From contig CAZGUW010000005.1 in NCBI GenBank assembly GCA_964528705.1, positions 1 through 51,549 of the forward strand: 51,549 nucleotides of DNA, given 5' to 3'. Origin of the DNA: SLRI01 sp964528705. Lineage in GTDB: Bacteria > Pseudomonadota > Alphaproteobacteria > Geminicoccales > Geminicoccaceae. Below are positions 35,132 through 42,474 of the stretch, in pieces (the first letter of the stretch is position 1; each line of letters begins with the position of its first letter). A model generated the notes under the pieces. It saw only the letters and a list, made by a program, of their open reading frames with translations. It made no database searches and was not told the DNA's origin. Both the position numbers and the translations under genes were made by a program.

Positions 35132-36055
35132 ATGAAGGTCGGCGTCATCGGAGCCGGGATGGTCGGTGGAGCTTCGGCCAACGCGCTGGTGCTGGCCGGC
35201 GTCGCCAGCGAGATCGTGCTCGTGGACCATGACCCCAAGCGGGCCGTCGCCGAGGCGGAGGACATCCTGCACGCCACGCCCTTCGCCTTCAGCACCAGGG
35301 TCGTGGCGGGCGACTACGCCGATCTCGGCGGTGCCGCCGTCGTCATCATCGCCGCCGGCGTGTCGCAGCGGCCGGGCGAGACGCGGCTCGAGCTCCTGGC
35401 CCGCAACACCGAGGTCTTCGCCGCCATCATCCCGCCGGTCCTGGCGGCCGCGCCCGATGCCGTCCTCCTGATCGCCACCAATCCCGTCGACGTGATGACC
35501 ATGGTGGCCGCCCGGCTGTCGGGCCTGCCGGCCGCCCGGGTCATCGGCTCCGGCACCATCCTCGACACCTCCCGCTTTCGGGCACTGCTCGGCCAGCATC
35601 TCGGCGTGGCGCCGCAATCGGTGCATGCCCATGTGCTCGGCGAGCATGGCGACAGCGAGGTGCTCTGCTGGTCGAGCGCCGATGTCGGCTCGATCGCCGT
35701 CAGCGAGTACGGGCGGCAGGTCGGCAGGCCGCTCGACGACGCGGTCCGGGCGCGCATCGACGACGCCGTGCGGCGCGCCGCCTACCGCATCATCGAGGGC
35801 AAGGGTGCCACCTGGTTCGGCATTGCCGGCGGCATCGCCCGCATCTGCCGCGCGATCCGCAGCGACGAGCGAGCGGTGCTCACGGTCTCGATGGTCGGCG
35901 ACGAAGTGGAGGGGGTCGGCCCCGTTGCCCTGTCGCTGCCGCGGGTCGTCGGCGGCCAGGGCATCCTCGGCACGCTCTGGCCGACCCTCACGTCCGGCGA
36001 GACGGCCGAGCTCCGGCGCAGCGCCGAGGTCATCGTCGAGGCGGCCGGCGGCTGA
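35132..36055 (+). CDS. ldh: L-lactate dehydrogenase (NAD-dependent)
   Basis: 307 aa, lactate/malate dehydrogenase family, interconverting pyruvate and L-lactate. The Rossmann motif is GVIGAGMVGGASANAL, the substrate loop reads GVSQRPGETRLEL, and the catalytic His172 lies in LGEHGDSEV. The Gln in SQRPGETR (residue 79) is the lactate-specific choice, where malate dehydrogenases have Arg. SGTILDTSRFR is the usual Asp/Arg region. The ATG has an AAAGGGGG site six bases upstream; an open frame running further up is ignored. Divergent from aspD. Confidence 0.88.
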   Translation: MKVGVIGAGMVGGASANALVLAGVASEIVLVDHDPKRAVAEAEDILHATPFAFSTRVVAGDYADLGGAAVVIIAAGVSQRPGETRLELLARNTEVFAAIIPPVLAAAPDAVLLIATNPVDVMTMVAARLSGLPAARVIGSGTILDTSRFRALLGQHLGVAPQSVHAHVLGEHGDSEVLCWSSADVGSIAVSEYGRQVGRPLDDAVRARIDDAVRRAAYRIIEGKGATWFGIAGGIARICRAIRSDERAVLTVSMVGDEVEGVGPVALSLPRVVGGQGILGTLWPTLTSGETAELRRSAEVIVEAAGG

Positions 36056-36105
36056 GGACGGACTGGAGGCGGCAGCCCCGGACGTCGAAGCGTACCCGAG
36101 GCCGC

Positions 36106-36134
36106 CTGTCATCCAACTGTCACGACGCGTTAAC
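36106..36134 (+). promoter_or_regulatory. Pho box upstream of the EE-SWGQ membrane protein gene
   Basis: CTGTCAT (36106-36112), CTGTCAC (36117-36123) and a poorer CGTTAAC (36128-36134) repeat at exactly 11-bp spacing. The first two match the PhoB half-site CTGTCAT at 7/7 and 6/7, with the standard four-base spacer. The block ends 75 bases before the ATG of the downstream gene. The motif is seen directly; PhoB control is inferred. Confidence 0.6.
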
Positions 36135-36209
36135 CTGCTCTTGCCGGGCATGGAACGATGCTCCGCAACCGGCCGGATGCCCTGCCGGCGGTTGCCCGGA
36201 GCAAGGACG

Positions 36210-37238
36210 ATGCGCATTGGTGGCACCAATCGATTCGCGGCCGGCGCCTTCGCGCTGTTCGTGCTGGCCGCGCTGGGCTGTCTGGCGCTGGTCGCAATGG
36301 ATGCTCCCGCCTTCCGGCAGGTGAACGCCTGGTATCAGGCTCTGCCGCAGACGAACTATGTCGAGCGGGTCAGGGTCGACGAGTTCCGCAGCAGCCTCAA
36401 GGTCGGCAGTTTCGCCGCGCATATGATGATCATGACGGCGCAGTTCGCGGTCTTCGGTGCGCTGGTCGGCTGGTTCGTCTGCCGCTGGCAGCCGGCGCAT
36501 GGCGGTAGTTCGTCCGGGGCTGCCACCCTGGTCGGGGCCGGGCTGTCGGCGCTCGCCGGATTGGCCATTCTCGCCTACTCGCTCGCCTGCTTCGTCAGCG
36601 TACCCGGCAGCGCCGGCGTCTGCGCACTCTACGCCAAGGAAGGGGTGATCGACCTCGGTCACGCGCTCGGCTTCCTCCTGGCCGCCGGGCTTCTCTGGCT
36701 CGCCGCCTGGCGCCATGTACGCAACCGGCAGGAACTGTCCGATGCCGGCCCGATCGCCCTTGGCGCGGCCCTGGCCGGGGCTGCCGCCTTCGTCGTCGGC
36801 ATGGAGGAGATCAGCTGGGGCCAGACCTATCTCGCCTGGCAGTCGCCCGAATTCTTCATGTCCTACAATGACCAGCAGGAAACCAACGCCCACAATTTCC
36901 TGAATGGCTACCTGACGCCGATCTACTACCTGATGGGTGCCGCGATCCCGCTCGGCACGGTGGCTGCCTTCGTCCTCGACGATCTGCTCGGCGAGCGTTG
37001 GCCCTGGCTCAGGACGCTCTGCCCGCCCCGCCCGCTGCTCTGGGTGGCGATCTGGTTTCCGCTGGGCGCCGAGATCTTCATCTTCTCGTCGACCGAGACA
37101 TTCGAGACGCTGATGACGATCTACGCGCTGGGCTACGCCGTGGCGATCCTGAAACGCTCGCGGGCTGCTTGTGCGCTCCGGTCGCAGGCGAGCCCGGCGC
37201 TCGGGCGCACGGGCATCGCCGCGGCTGCCGGCGGCTGA
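36210..37238 (+). CDS. Multi-pass membrane protein with EEISWGQ motif
   Basis: 342 aa with about eight hydrophobic segments. Near residues 190-225 it has MEEISWGQTYLAWQSPEFFM followed by NDQQETNAHN, a conserved pattern of an unnamed bacterial membrane protein family (EE-x-SWGQ then N-x-Q-x-E-x-N-x-HN). The acid, Trp and His residues look like a buried active or binding site between helices. The ATG was chosen for its AAGGAC/GGAGC ribosome site; the upstream open frame overlaps ldh. It lies behind a Pho box and converges on a phoX gene, suggesting a phosphate-starvation role. The biochemical function is unknown. Confidence 0.75.
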   Translation: MRIGGTNRFAAGAFALFVLAALGCLALVAMDAPAFRQVNAWYQALPQTNYVERVRVDEFRSSLKVGSFAAHMMIMTAQFAVFGALVGWFVCRWQPAHGGSSSGAATLVGAGLSALAGLAILAYSLACFVSVPGSAGVCALYAKEGVIDLGHALGFLLAAGLLWLAAWRHVRNRQELSDAGPIALGAALAGAAAFVVGMEEISWGQTYLAWQSPEFFMSYNDQQETNAHNFLNGYLTPIYYLMGAAIPLGTVAAFVLDDLLGERWPWLRTLCPPRPLLWVAIWFPLGAEIFIFSSTETFETLMTIYALGYAVAILKRSRAACALRSQASPALGRTGIAAAAGG

Positions 37239-37248
37239 AAACGAGCGT

Positions 37249-37277
37249 GGCGGCGACGGTATCCGCCCGTCGCCGCC
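37249..37277. terminator. Bidirectional hairpin terminator
   Basis: A perfect 11-bp stem GGCGGCGACGG / CCGTCGCCGCC with a seven-base loop lies between the convergent membrane protein gene and phoX. It can serve both strands. No U tract. Confidence 0.6.
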
Positions 37278-37297
37278 GCACCCCGGCTATCGGCTGA

Positions 37298-39217
37298 TCA
37301 GCCGACCAGCAGGTTGTCGTCGCGCTTGACCGCGATGATGGACGACCGCGGCAGGGAACCCTCGCCGTCCGGGAACGGGGCATCCGGATGCTGGATGCCG
37401 ACGAACATGGTACGGCGATCCGAGGACCAGCAGAGACCCGTCACCTCGCAGCCGTTGGGGCCGGTGAGGAAGCGCTGGATTTCACCTGTGACCGGGTCGC
37501 CCGCGAGCATCTGGTTGTTGCCCATGCCCAGGAACTCGCCCTCGTTGGAGTCGTTGCCGTCCGTCTGAATCCAGATGAGGCCGGTCGAGTCGATCACCAT
37601 GCCGTCGGGCGAGTTAAAGAGGTTGCCTTCGTTGATATTGGCGCTGCCGGCGAAGGGGCCGTCGGCACTGACCTTCGGGTTGCCGGCCATGACGTAGAGG
37701 TCCCACGCGAACGCGTCGGCCGCATGGTCGTTATCGGCGGGCCGCCAGCGCACGATCTGGCCGTAATTGTTGGCCTCGCGCGGGTTGACGGCATCGACCG
37801 TCATCGGGTCGCCGCCGGCATTGGTGCGGATGCTGCCGTCATCGGCCTTGGTGCCGCGCCGGCTGTTGTTGGTGAGGCAGCAATAGGCTTCGATGGCGAG
37901 CGGGTTGACCGCGACCCACTCCGGGCGGTCCATCGTCGTAGCGCCGACGGCCGAGGCGGCAGTGCGCGAGAAGATGGCGATCTCGGCCGCCGACATGCCG
38001 GTCGACTCGGGGGTCAGGGCCACCCACTCGCCGGTCATGTCGTCGTTGAACTTCGCCACGCTCAGCGTGCCCTCGGTCAGCAGGGTCGAGGTGTCGCCGC
38101 CCGGGACGTAGATGTCGCGCGAGACCCACTTGTACAGGAACTCGCCGCGCTCATCGTCGCCCATGTAGACGACCACGCGGCCGTCCGGGGCCAGGACCGT
38201 GGCGGCGTTCTCGTGCTTGAAGCGGCCGAGGGCGGTCCGCTTGACCGGCGTCGAGGCCGGGTCGGACGGGTCGATCTCGACGATATAGCCGGCGCGGTGC
38301 GGCTCGTTCGGGTTCACCGACACGTCGAAGCGGGGATCGAACGGGAAGTAGTTGTAGCCCGAGTCCTCGGCGCCGATACCGTAGCGCTTGTAGCCAGCGG
38401 CCACGGTCTCGTCGGTCGGCAGCTCGCCGGAGGCGCCGAAGTAGCCGTTGAAGTTCTCCTCGCAGGTCAGGTAGGTGCCCCAGGGCGTGCGACCCGAGCC
38501 GCAATTGTTGAACGTGCCGAGCGACGCGGTGCCGGTCGGGTCGGCCTCGGTCTTGAGCAGGTCGTGGCCGGCGGCCGGGCCGTCGATCCGCATCGGCGTG
38601 TTGTGGGTGATGCGCCGGTTGAGCGGGCTGTCGACCACGATCGCCCAGCCATCGGCACCCTCGGCGATCTCCATGACCGTGACGCCCTGCAGGTTCTGCA
38701 GGGTCAGCACGTCATCGGCGTTCTCCGGCAGGCCTTCGGCGGTGTGCGGCAGGTTGATCTCGTCATTGGTGTACTCGTGGTTCACCACGAGGATCTCACG
38801 ACCGCCGATCGAGTAGAGCTCCATGCCATCGGTGTTCTCGCCGAACACCCGGTCGGAGCCGGCCGAGGGGACACCGCCCGCCGGATCGAAGGCCGGGGCG
38901 TCGGCGAAGAGCGGGTCGCCCCAGCGCGCGAGGGCCTGCCACTTGTAGCCTTCGGGCACATGCACCGTGCCGTCGGTCTGCGCCGCGATCGGCGTGAAGG
39001 CGAAGCGCGAGGTCTGCTGCGCCAGCGCGGTCGTGCCCTTCAGGAACGACGTGCCCATGACGGCGGCACCCGAGCCGAAGGCGAGCGCCCCGCCGAGGAA
39101 GCTGCGACGCGAGATGGCGCGCTCGACCACCCGGTCGAACTCCTGAACCTCAGGCCGGGGGAAATGCAGTTCGTCCCACTCGTCCGCAGACAGCCGCGGT
39201 CGCTTGATGTCCGTCAT
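37298..39217 (-). CDS. phoX: PhoX-family alkaline phosphatase, Tat-exported (paralog 1)
   Basis: 639 aa. The Tat signal has an arginine pair near residue 38 (AISRRSFLGGALAFGSGAAV), preceded by an unusually long 35-residue leader. PhoX (DUF839) motifs follow: VVNHEYTNDEINLP, NNCGSGRTPWGTYLTCEENF with the metal-site Cys and Glu, GRFKHENAATVL and YMGDDERGEFLYKW. PhoX enzymes are Fe/Ca-dependent phosphomonoesterases that free phosphate in the periplasm. Only a degenerate Pho-box-like sequence is found upstream, unlike paralog 2. A hairpin closes the gene. Confidence 0.9.
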   Translation of the reverse strand: MTDIKRPRLSADEWDELHFPRPEVQEFDRVVERAISRRSFLGGALAFGSGAAVMGTSFLKGTTALAQQTSRFAFTPIAAQTDGTVHVPEGYKWQALARWGDPLFADAPAFDPAGGVPSAGSDRVFGENTDGMELYSIGGREILVVNHEYTNDEINLPHTAEGLPENADDVLTLQNLQGVTVMEIAEGADGWAIVVDSPLNRRITHNTPMRIDGPAAGHDLLKTEADPTGTASLGTFNNCGSGRTPWGTYLTCEENFNGYFGASGELPTDETVAAGYKRYGIGAEDSGYNYFPFDPRFDVSVNPNEPHRAGYIVEIDPSDPASTPVKRTALGRFKHENAATVLAPDGRVVVYMGDDERGEFLYKWVSRDIYVPGGDTSTLLTEGTLSVAKFNDDMTGEWVALTPESTGMSAAEIAIFSRTAASAVGATTMDRPEWVAVNPLAIEAYCCLTNNSRRGTKADDGSIRTNAGGDPMTVDAVNPREANNYGQIVRWRPADNDHAADAFAWDLYVMAGNPKVSADGPFAGSANINEGNLFNSPDGMVIDSTGLIWIQTDGNDSNEGEFLGMGNNQMLAGDPVTGEIQRFLTGPNGCEVTGLCWSSDRRTMFVGIQHPDAPFPDGEGSLPRSSIIAVKRDDNLLVG

Positions 39218-39343
39218 CACCGGTTCCTCGTGTTTGGGGCGGCTCACGGCCCGGGCAGCCGGCCGCGAGCCCGATACTCGCTGGATGCGAGTTTCGATAA
39301 GCTCCAAACAAGGCAGGACGATGACGGTGGCGCATGGTCGCCG

Positions 39344-39375
39344 GAAGCGGCACGGACAGACGTCCGCACCGCTTC
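39344..39375 (-). terminator. Long hairpin after the second phoX gene
   Basis: GAAGCGG pairs with CCGCTTC and CGGAC with GTCCG, separated by a symmetrical CA/CA bulge and closed by a four-base loop. It sits 12 bases past the stop of the 39388-41388 gene, in the gap that also carries the promoter of the other phoX. Confidence 0.55.
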
Positions 39376-39387
39376 GTCAGGGACGGG

Positions 39388-41388
39388 TCAGCCGCCGATG
39401 GCGCCGCCGTCGCTCTTGGTCACGACCACGATCGACGGCCGGGGCGGCATGCCGTCCTCGAAATCGGGCCAGCGCGTGCCCGGGTCCTCGAAGGTCGAGA
39501 GCCGACCGAACGCCGCCCAGCCATCGGTGTCATCCGACGGGTGCTGCACCGCCATGAACAGCGAGCGGTCGTCGGCGGTGAAGACCGGGCCGCAGAGCTC
39601 CGCACCCACCGGACAGCGGAAGAAGTGCTTCGACGTGCCGCGCGCCTCGCCCTCGGTTTCCATCGCCCAGAGCCCGTCCGACCGGCCGGTGCCCTTGTCG
39701 CTGTTGCCGTCGGTCGAGACCCAGAGCCGCCCTTCCCCGTCGAAGGCGCAGTTGTCCGGCATGCCGAACCACCCGTCCTTCGACGTCGCCGAGCTGAAGG
39801 TGGCGCCCACCTCGGCGATGGCGGGGTCGCCGCACTGCACCAGGATCTCCCAGGTATATGTGCCGGCGGCGTGATCGCCATCTGGCGGCGTCATCTCGAC
39901 GATGTGGCCGAAGGCGTTGTCGGCCCTGGGGTTGGCGGCATCGACCTGCTCCGCCGTGCGGCGCGTGTTGTTGGTGAGCATGGCGTAGATGCGGCCGGTC
40001 TTCGGGTTGGGCTCCACGTCCTCCGGCCGGTCCATGGGCGTGGCACCCAGGAGGTCGCCGGCGATGCGGGCGTCGATCACCACGTCGGCCTGGCTGGCGA
40101 AGCCGTTCTCCTCGGTGAGTGGCCCCTGGCCATGGACGAGTGGCAGCCACTCCATCGTCCCGTCGGCATTGAACCGCGCCACCGAGAGCTCGCCCTCGTC
40201 GAGCAGCGCCAGGTTGGCGGCGCGGTCGTCGGGGTCGTAGCGGCCGCTCGTGACGAACCGGTAGATATAGTCGAACCGCTCGTCGTCGCCCATGTAGATC
40301 GCTACCCGGCCGTCCTCCATGACGATCGGCGTGGCGCATTCGTGCTTGAAGCGACCGAGCGCCGTCCGCTTCTTCGGCGTCGACTCCGGGTCGTAGGGGT
40401 CGATCTCGACGATCCAGCCGAACCGATTCGGTTCGTTGGGTTCCTTCGAGATGTCGAAGCGGTCGTGGAACTTGCCCCAGGCGTACCAGTCGCCCGGCAC
40501 GCCGTAGCGCTCGGCACTGGCCGCTTCGGGATGACCATCGGGCAGAGCGCCGGTGAAGTAGCCGTGGAAGTTCTCCTCGGCCGAGAGCCAGGTGCCCCAG
40601 GGGGTCTGCCCGCCGGCGCAGTTGTTGAGCATGCCGAAGACCGTGCGGCCCTCCGGATCGGCATTGGTCCTGACCCGCTCGTGGCCGGCCGCCGGCCCGG
40701 TCAGCTCCATCGGCGTGTGGCCCTCACCCATGGTGAGGCGGCGGTTGTAGGGGCTGTCCCTGACATAGCGCCACTGGCCGTTCTCGCGCACGACCTCGAC
40801 CACCGAGCCGCCGTGGGCAGCCATCTCGATGTCGACGATCTCCGCCGTGGCATAGGCGAGCGGATCCTCCTTGGTGATCTGCGCCGCCACGCCCGGGAAC
40901 ATCAGCTCCTCGTTGGTGTACTCGTGGTTGACACCCAGAAGGCCGTGCTCGGTGCTGCCGTCGAGCGGGAAGTAGCCGAGGAAGTCGTTGTTGTAGCCGA
41001 ACTGCTGCAGCTGGGCCGCGGCGGTCTGGTTCATGGGATCGAAGTCGGGCGCGTCGGCGGATAGCGGGTCACCCCAGCGGACGACGATCCCGGCGTCGTA
41101 GCCCTCGGCGACGTGGTGCTGCTCGTCGACGCCAGCGGCGAGCTCGGCGAAGCCGAAGCTCGGCGTGGCAGCGCGGGCCGGCCGCGATGCGGCGAGGGCT
41201 AGCGGGCCGAGCGTGGCGCTGATGGCGCTGACCGCCAGAGCCCCCTGCAGCACGCGCCGCCGCGCGAAGCGGGCGTTGATCACATCGCCCATCGTCGGGC
41301 TGGCCAAGGGGTTGCGGCCAATATCCTCGGAGGCCTCGAGCGCATGCGCCCGCGTGGTATCGAGATGTGTCTTCTTCATCATTTCCAT
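39388..41388 (-). CDS. phoX: PhoX-family alkaline phosphatase, Tat-exported (paralog 2)
   Basis: 666 aa, the same family as the neighbour but clearly diverged. The Tat-like signal is near residue 42 (RFARRRVLQGALAVSAISAT). Motifs are NHEYTNEELMFPG, NNCAGGQTPWGTWLSAEENF, GRFKHECATPIVM and YMGDDERFDYIYRF. The metal-site region has SAEEN where paralog 1 has TCEEN, so one cysteine is absent in this copy. Starts at 41388 (MEMMKK) and at the ATG two codons later are both possible; the second is better spaced from the AGGGG site. A three-repeat Pho box lies about 60 bases upstream. Confidence 0.9.
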   Translation of the reverse strand: MEMMKKTHLDTTRAHALEASEDIGRNPLASPTMGDVINARFARRRVLQGALAVSAISATLGPLALAASRPARAATPSFGFAELAAGVDEQHHVAEGYDAGIVVRWGDPLSADAPDFDPMNQTAAAQLQQFGYNNDFLGYFPLDGSTEHGLLGVNHEYTNEELMFPGVAAQITKEDPLAYATAEIVDIEMAAHGGSVVEVVRENGQWRYVRDSPYNRRLTMGEGHTPMELTGPAAGHERVRTNADPEGRTVFGMLNNCAGGQTPWGTWLSAEENFHGYFTGALPDGHPEAASAERYGVPGDWYAWGKFHDRFDISKEPNEPNRFGWIVEIDPYDPESTPKKRTALGRFKHECATPIVMEDGRVAIYMGDDERFDYIYRFVTSGRYDPDDRAANLALLDEGELSVARFNADGTMEWLPLVHGQGPLTEENGFASQADVVIDARIAGDLLGATPMDRPEDVEPNPKTGRIYAMLTNNTRRTAEQVDAANPRADNAFGHIVEMTPPDGDHAAGTYTWEILVQCGDPAIAEVGATFSSATSKDGWFGMPDNCAFDGEGRLWVSTDGNSDKGTGRSDGLWAMETEGEARGTSKHFFRCPVGAELCGPVFTADDRSLFMAVQHPSDDTDGWAAFGRLSTFEDPGTRWPDFEDGMPPRPSIVVVTKSDGGAIGG

Positions 41389-41449
41389 CCCCTGATCATA
41401 TGCGCGCAAGGATCGAAGAGCATGTTCCCCGACCCGACGGCACAGTGCC

Positions 41450-41478
41450 ATGAGACGATTGTGACAGAATGATGACAA
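41450..41478 (-). promoter_or_regulatory. Three-repeat Pho box upstream of phoX paralog 2
   Basis: On the minus strand TTGTCAT (41472-41478), CTGTCAC (41461-41467) and GTCTCAT (41450-41456) repeat at exactly 11 bp with four-base spacers. They match CTGTCAT at 6/7, 6/7 and 5/7. The block ends about 60 bases before the phoX start. This is the layout PhoB dimers bind in tandem. Confidence 0.65.
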
Positions 41479-41506
41479 GCGAAATCGGCGACAGTTTTCG
41501 CCGTTT

Positions 41507-42313
41507 TCAGGGCTCCATCCAGAACCGCCGCAGGCGTTCGCCGATGCGGCAGTCGACGGGCGGGCGGGTCTGGGCGGCGAAGAGGCGCGCCGCCGGCACG
41601 GTGCGGCCGGCGATTTCCAGCACGAGCTTGCGGCGGATGGCCTCCGCCATGGTCTCGACCTCGCGCACCGGCAGCACGAAGGCGCCGGGGCCACCGATCA
41701 CGCAGGCGGTGAAGTATTCATCGAGCGAGGGCGTGGTCGAGCTGCCGTGCAGCGACGGCCGGATCATGATCGGCAGGCCGTTGATGGTGATGCCGCGCTC
41801 CAGCACCCGGTCACGGGCGTCGACCACCGGGCCGCCCATGTTGTTCGGCCCGTCGCCGGAGACGTCGATCACCTGCCGCAGCCCCTCGAAGCCGTTGCCG
41901 GCGAAGTAGCGACCGGCGAAATCGAGGATCGAGCTCAGCGATGTACCACGAATGGGGGCGACGGGGGCCTCCGCCAGATGGCCGGCGACCCGGTCGATGT
42001 CGGCGTCGCCGGCGAGCTCGACCCAGGGGAGCACGACCACCTGCCGGCCGATTCCGGCCCACTCTACATAGGCGATGGCAATCCGCCCGTAGGCGCCGCT
42101 CTGCACCGTGCGACGGAACTCCTCGCTCCGGATCGCCGCGACGTAGCCCTGGCGCTGCAGGGCATGCTCCTCGGGGTCCATGGAGCCCGAGACGTCGACG
42201 GCGAGCAGGAGCTCGACGTCGACCGGCTGGTCGAAGGCCTGACCCCTGGTCGCCGTCGGCAGCAGCGCGGCGAGCAGCAGGAGCAGGACCGGACAGATAC
42301 GGAAGACGGACAT
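41507..42313 (-). CDS. DUF1194 von Willebrand factor A domain protein, secreted
   Basis: 268 aa. A signal peptide covers residues 1-25 (LLLLLAALLPTATRGQA). The vWA MIDAS motif is LLLAVDVSGSMDPEEH, and VIDVSGDGPNNMGGPV is the DUF1194 hallmark. The protein probably binds a divalent metal and a protein ligand in the periplasm. Its role is unknown. It is co-directional with phoX paralog 2, but the Pho box and about 100 bases lie between, so it may or may not read into phoX. The internal ATG was chosen because it begins the signal peptide. Confidence 0.85.
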   Translation of the reverse strand: MSVFRICPVLLLLLAALLPTATRGQAFDQPVDVELLLAVDVSGSMDPEEHALQRQGYVAAIRSEEFRRTVQSGAYGRIAIAYVEWAGIGRQVVVLPWVELAGDADIDRVAGHLAEAPVAPIRGTSLSSILDFAGRYFAGNGFEGLRQVIDVSGDGPNNMGGPVVDARDRVLERGITINGLPIMIRPSLHGSSTTPSLDEYFTACVIGGPGAFVLPVREVETMAEAIRRKLVLEIAGRTVPAARLFAAQTRPPVDCRIGERLRRFWMEP

Positions 42314-42406
42314 GCGCGTTCCTTCACTGACCCCATCTTCGGAAGTGGCCGATCGCGGCCGGCGGTCAAGGGTCGAGGGTGCCCGCATGGCATGTTCGAT
42401 CAGCGC

Positions 42407-42437
42407 TTGACCTTCCCATTGCTGGAAGGTTTAGCCC
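42407..42437 (+). promoter_or_regulatory. CueR-type (MerR family) copper operator and promoter
   Basis: TTGACC (42407-42412) and TAGCCC (42432-42437) are separated by 19 bases, the long spacer typical of MerR-family promoters. The spacer region carries the dyad ACCTTCC-N7-GGAAGGT (42410-42430). Except for a couple of bases this equals the CueR box of the E. coli copA promoter. It lies 37 bases before the ATG of the copper ATPase. The motif is seen; CueR is inferred and no cueR gene is in the window. Confidence 0.75.
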
Positions 42438-42474
42438 GTCCGCCGATGGCCATCCCGGCCAGGGAGACCGTGCC

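Noticed and set aside
36120..36893. 257-codon minus-strand frame opposite the EE-SWGQ gene
   Set aside because: Antisense to a gene with a clear membrane topology and ribosome site; no domain in the opposing frame.
39310..39327. Pho box upstream of phoX paralog 1
   Set aside because: The best 11-bp-spaced pair is CCGTCAT and CTGCCTT on the minus strand, too degenerate to claim.
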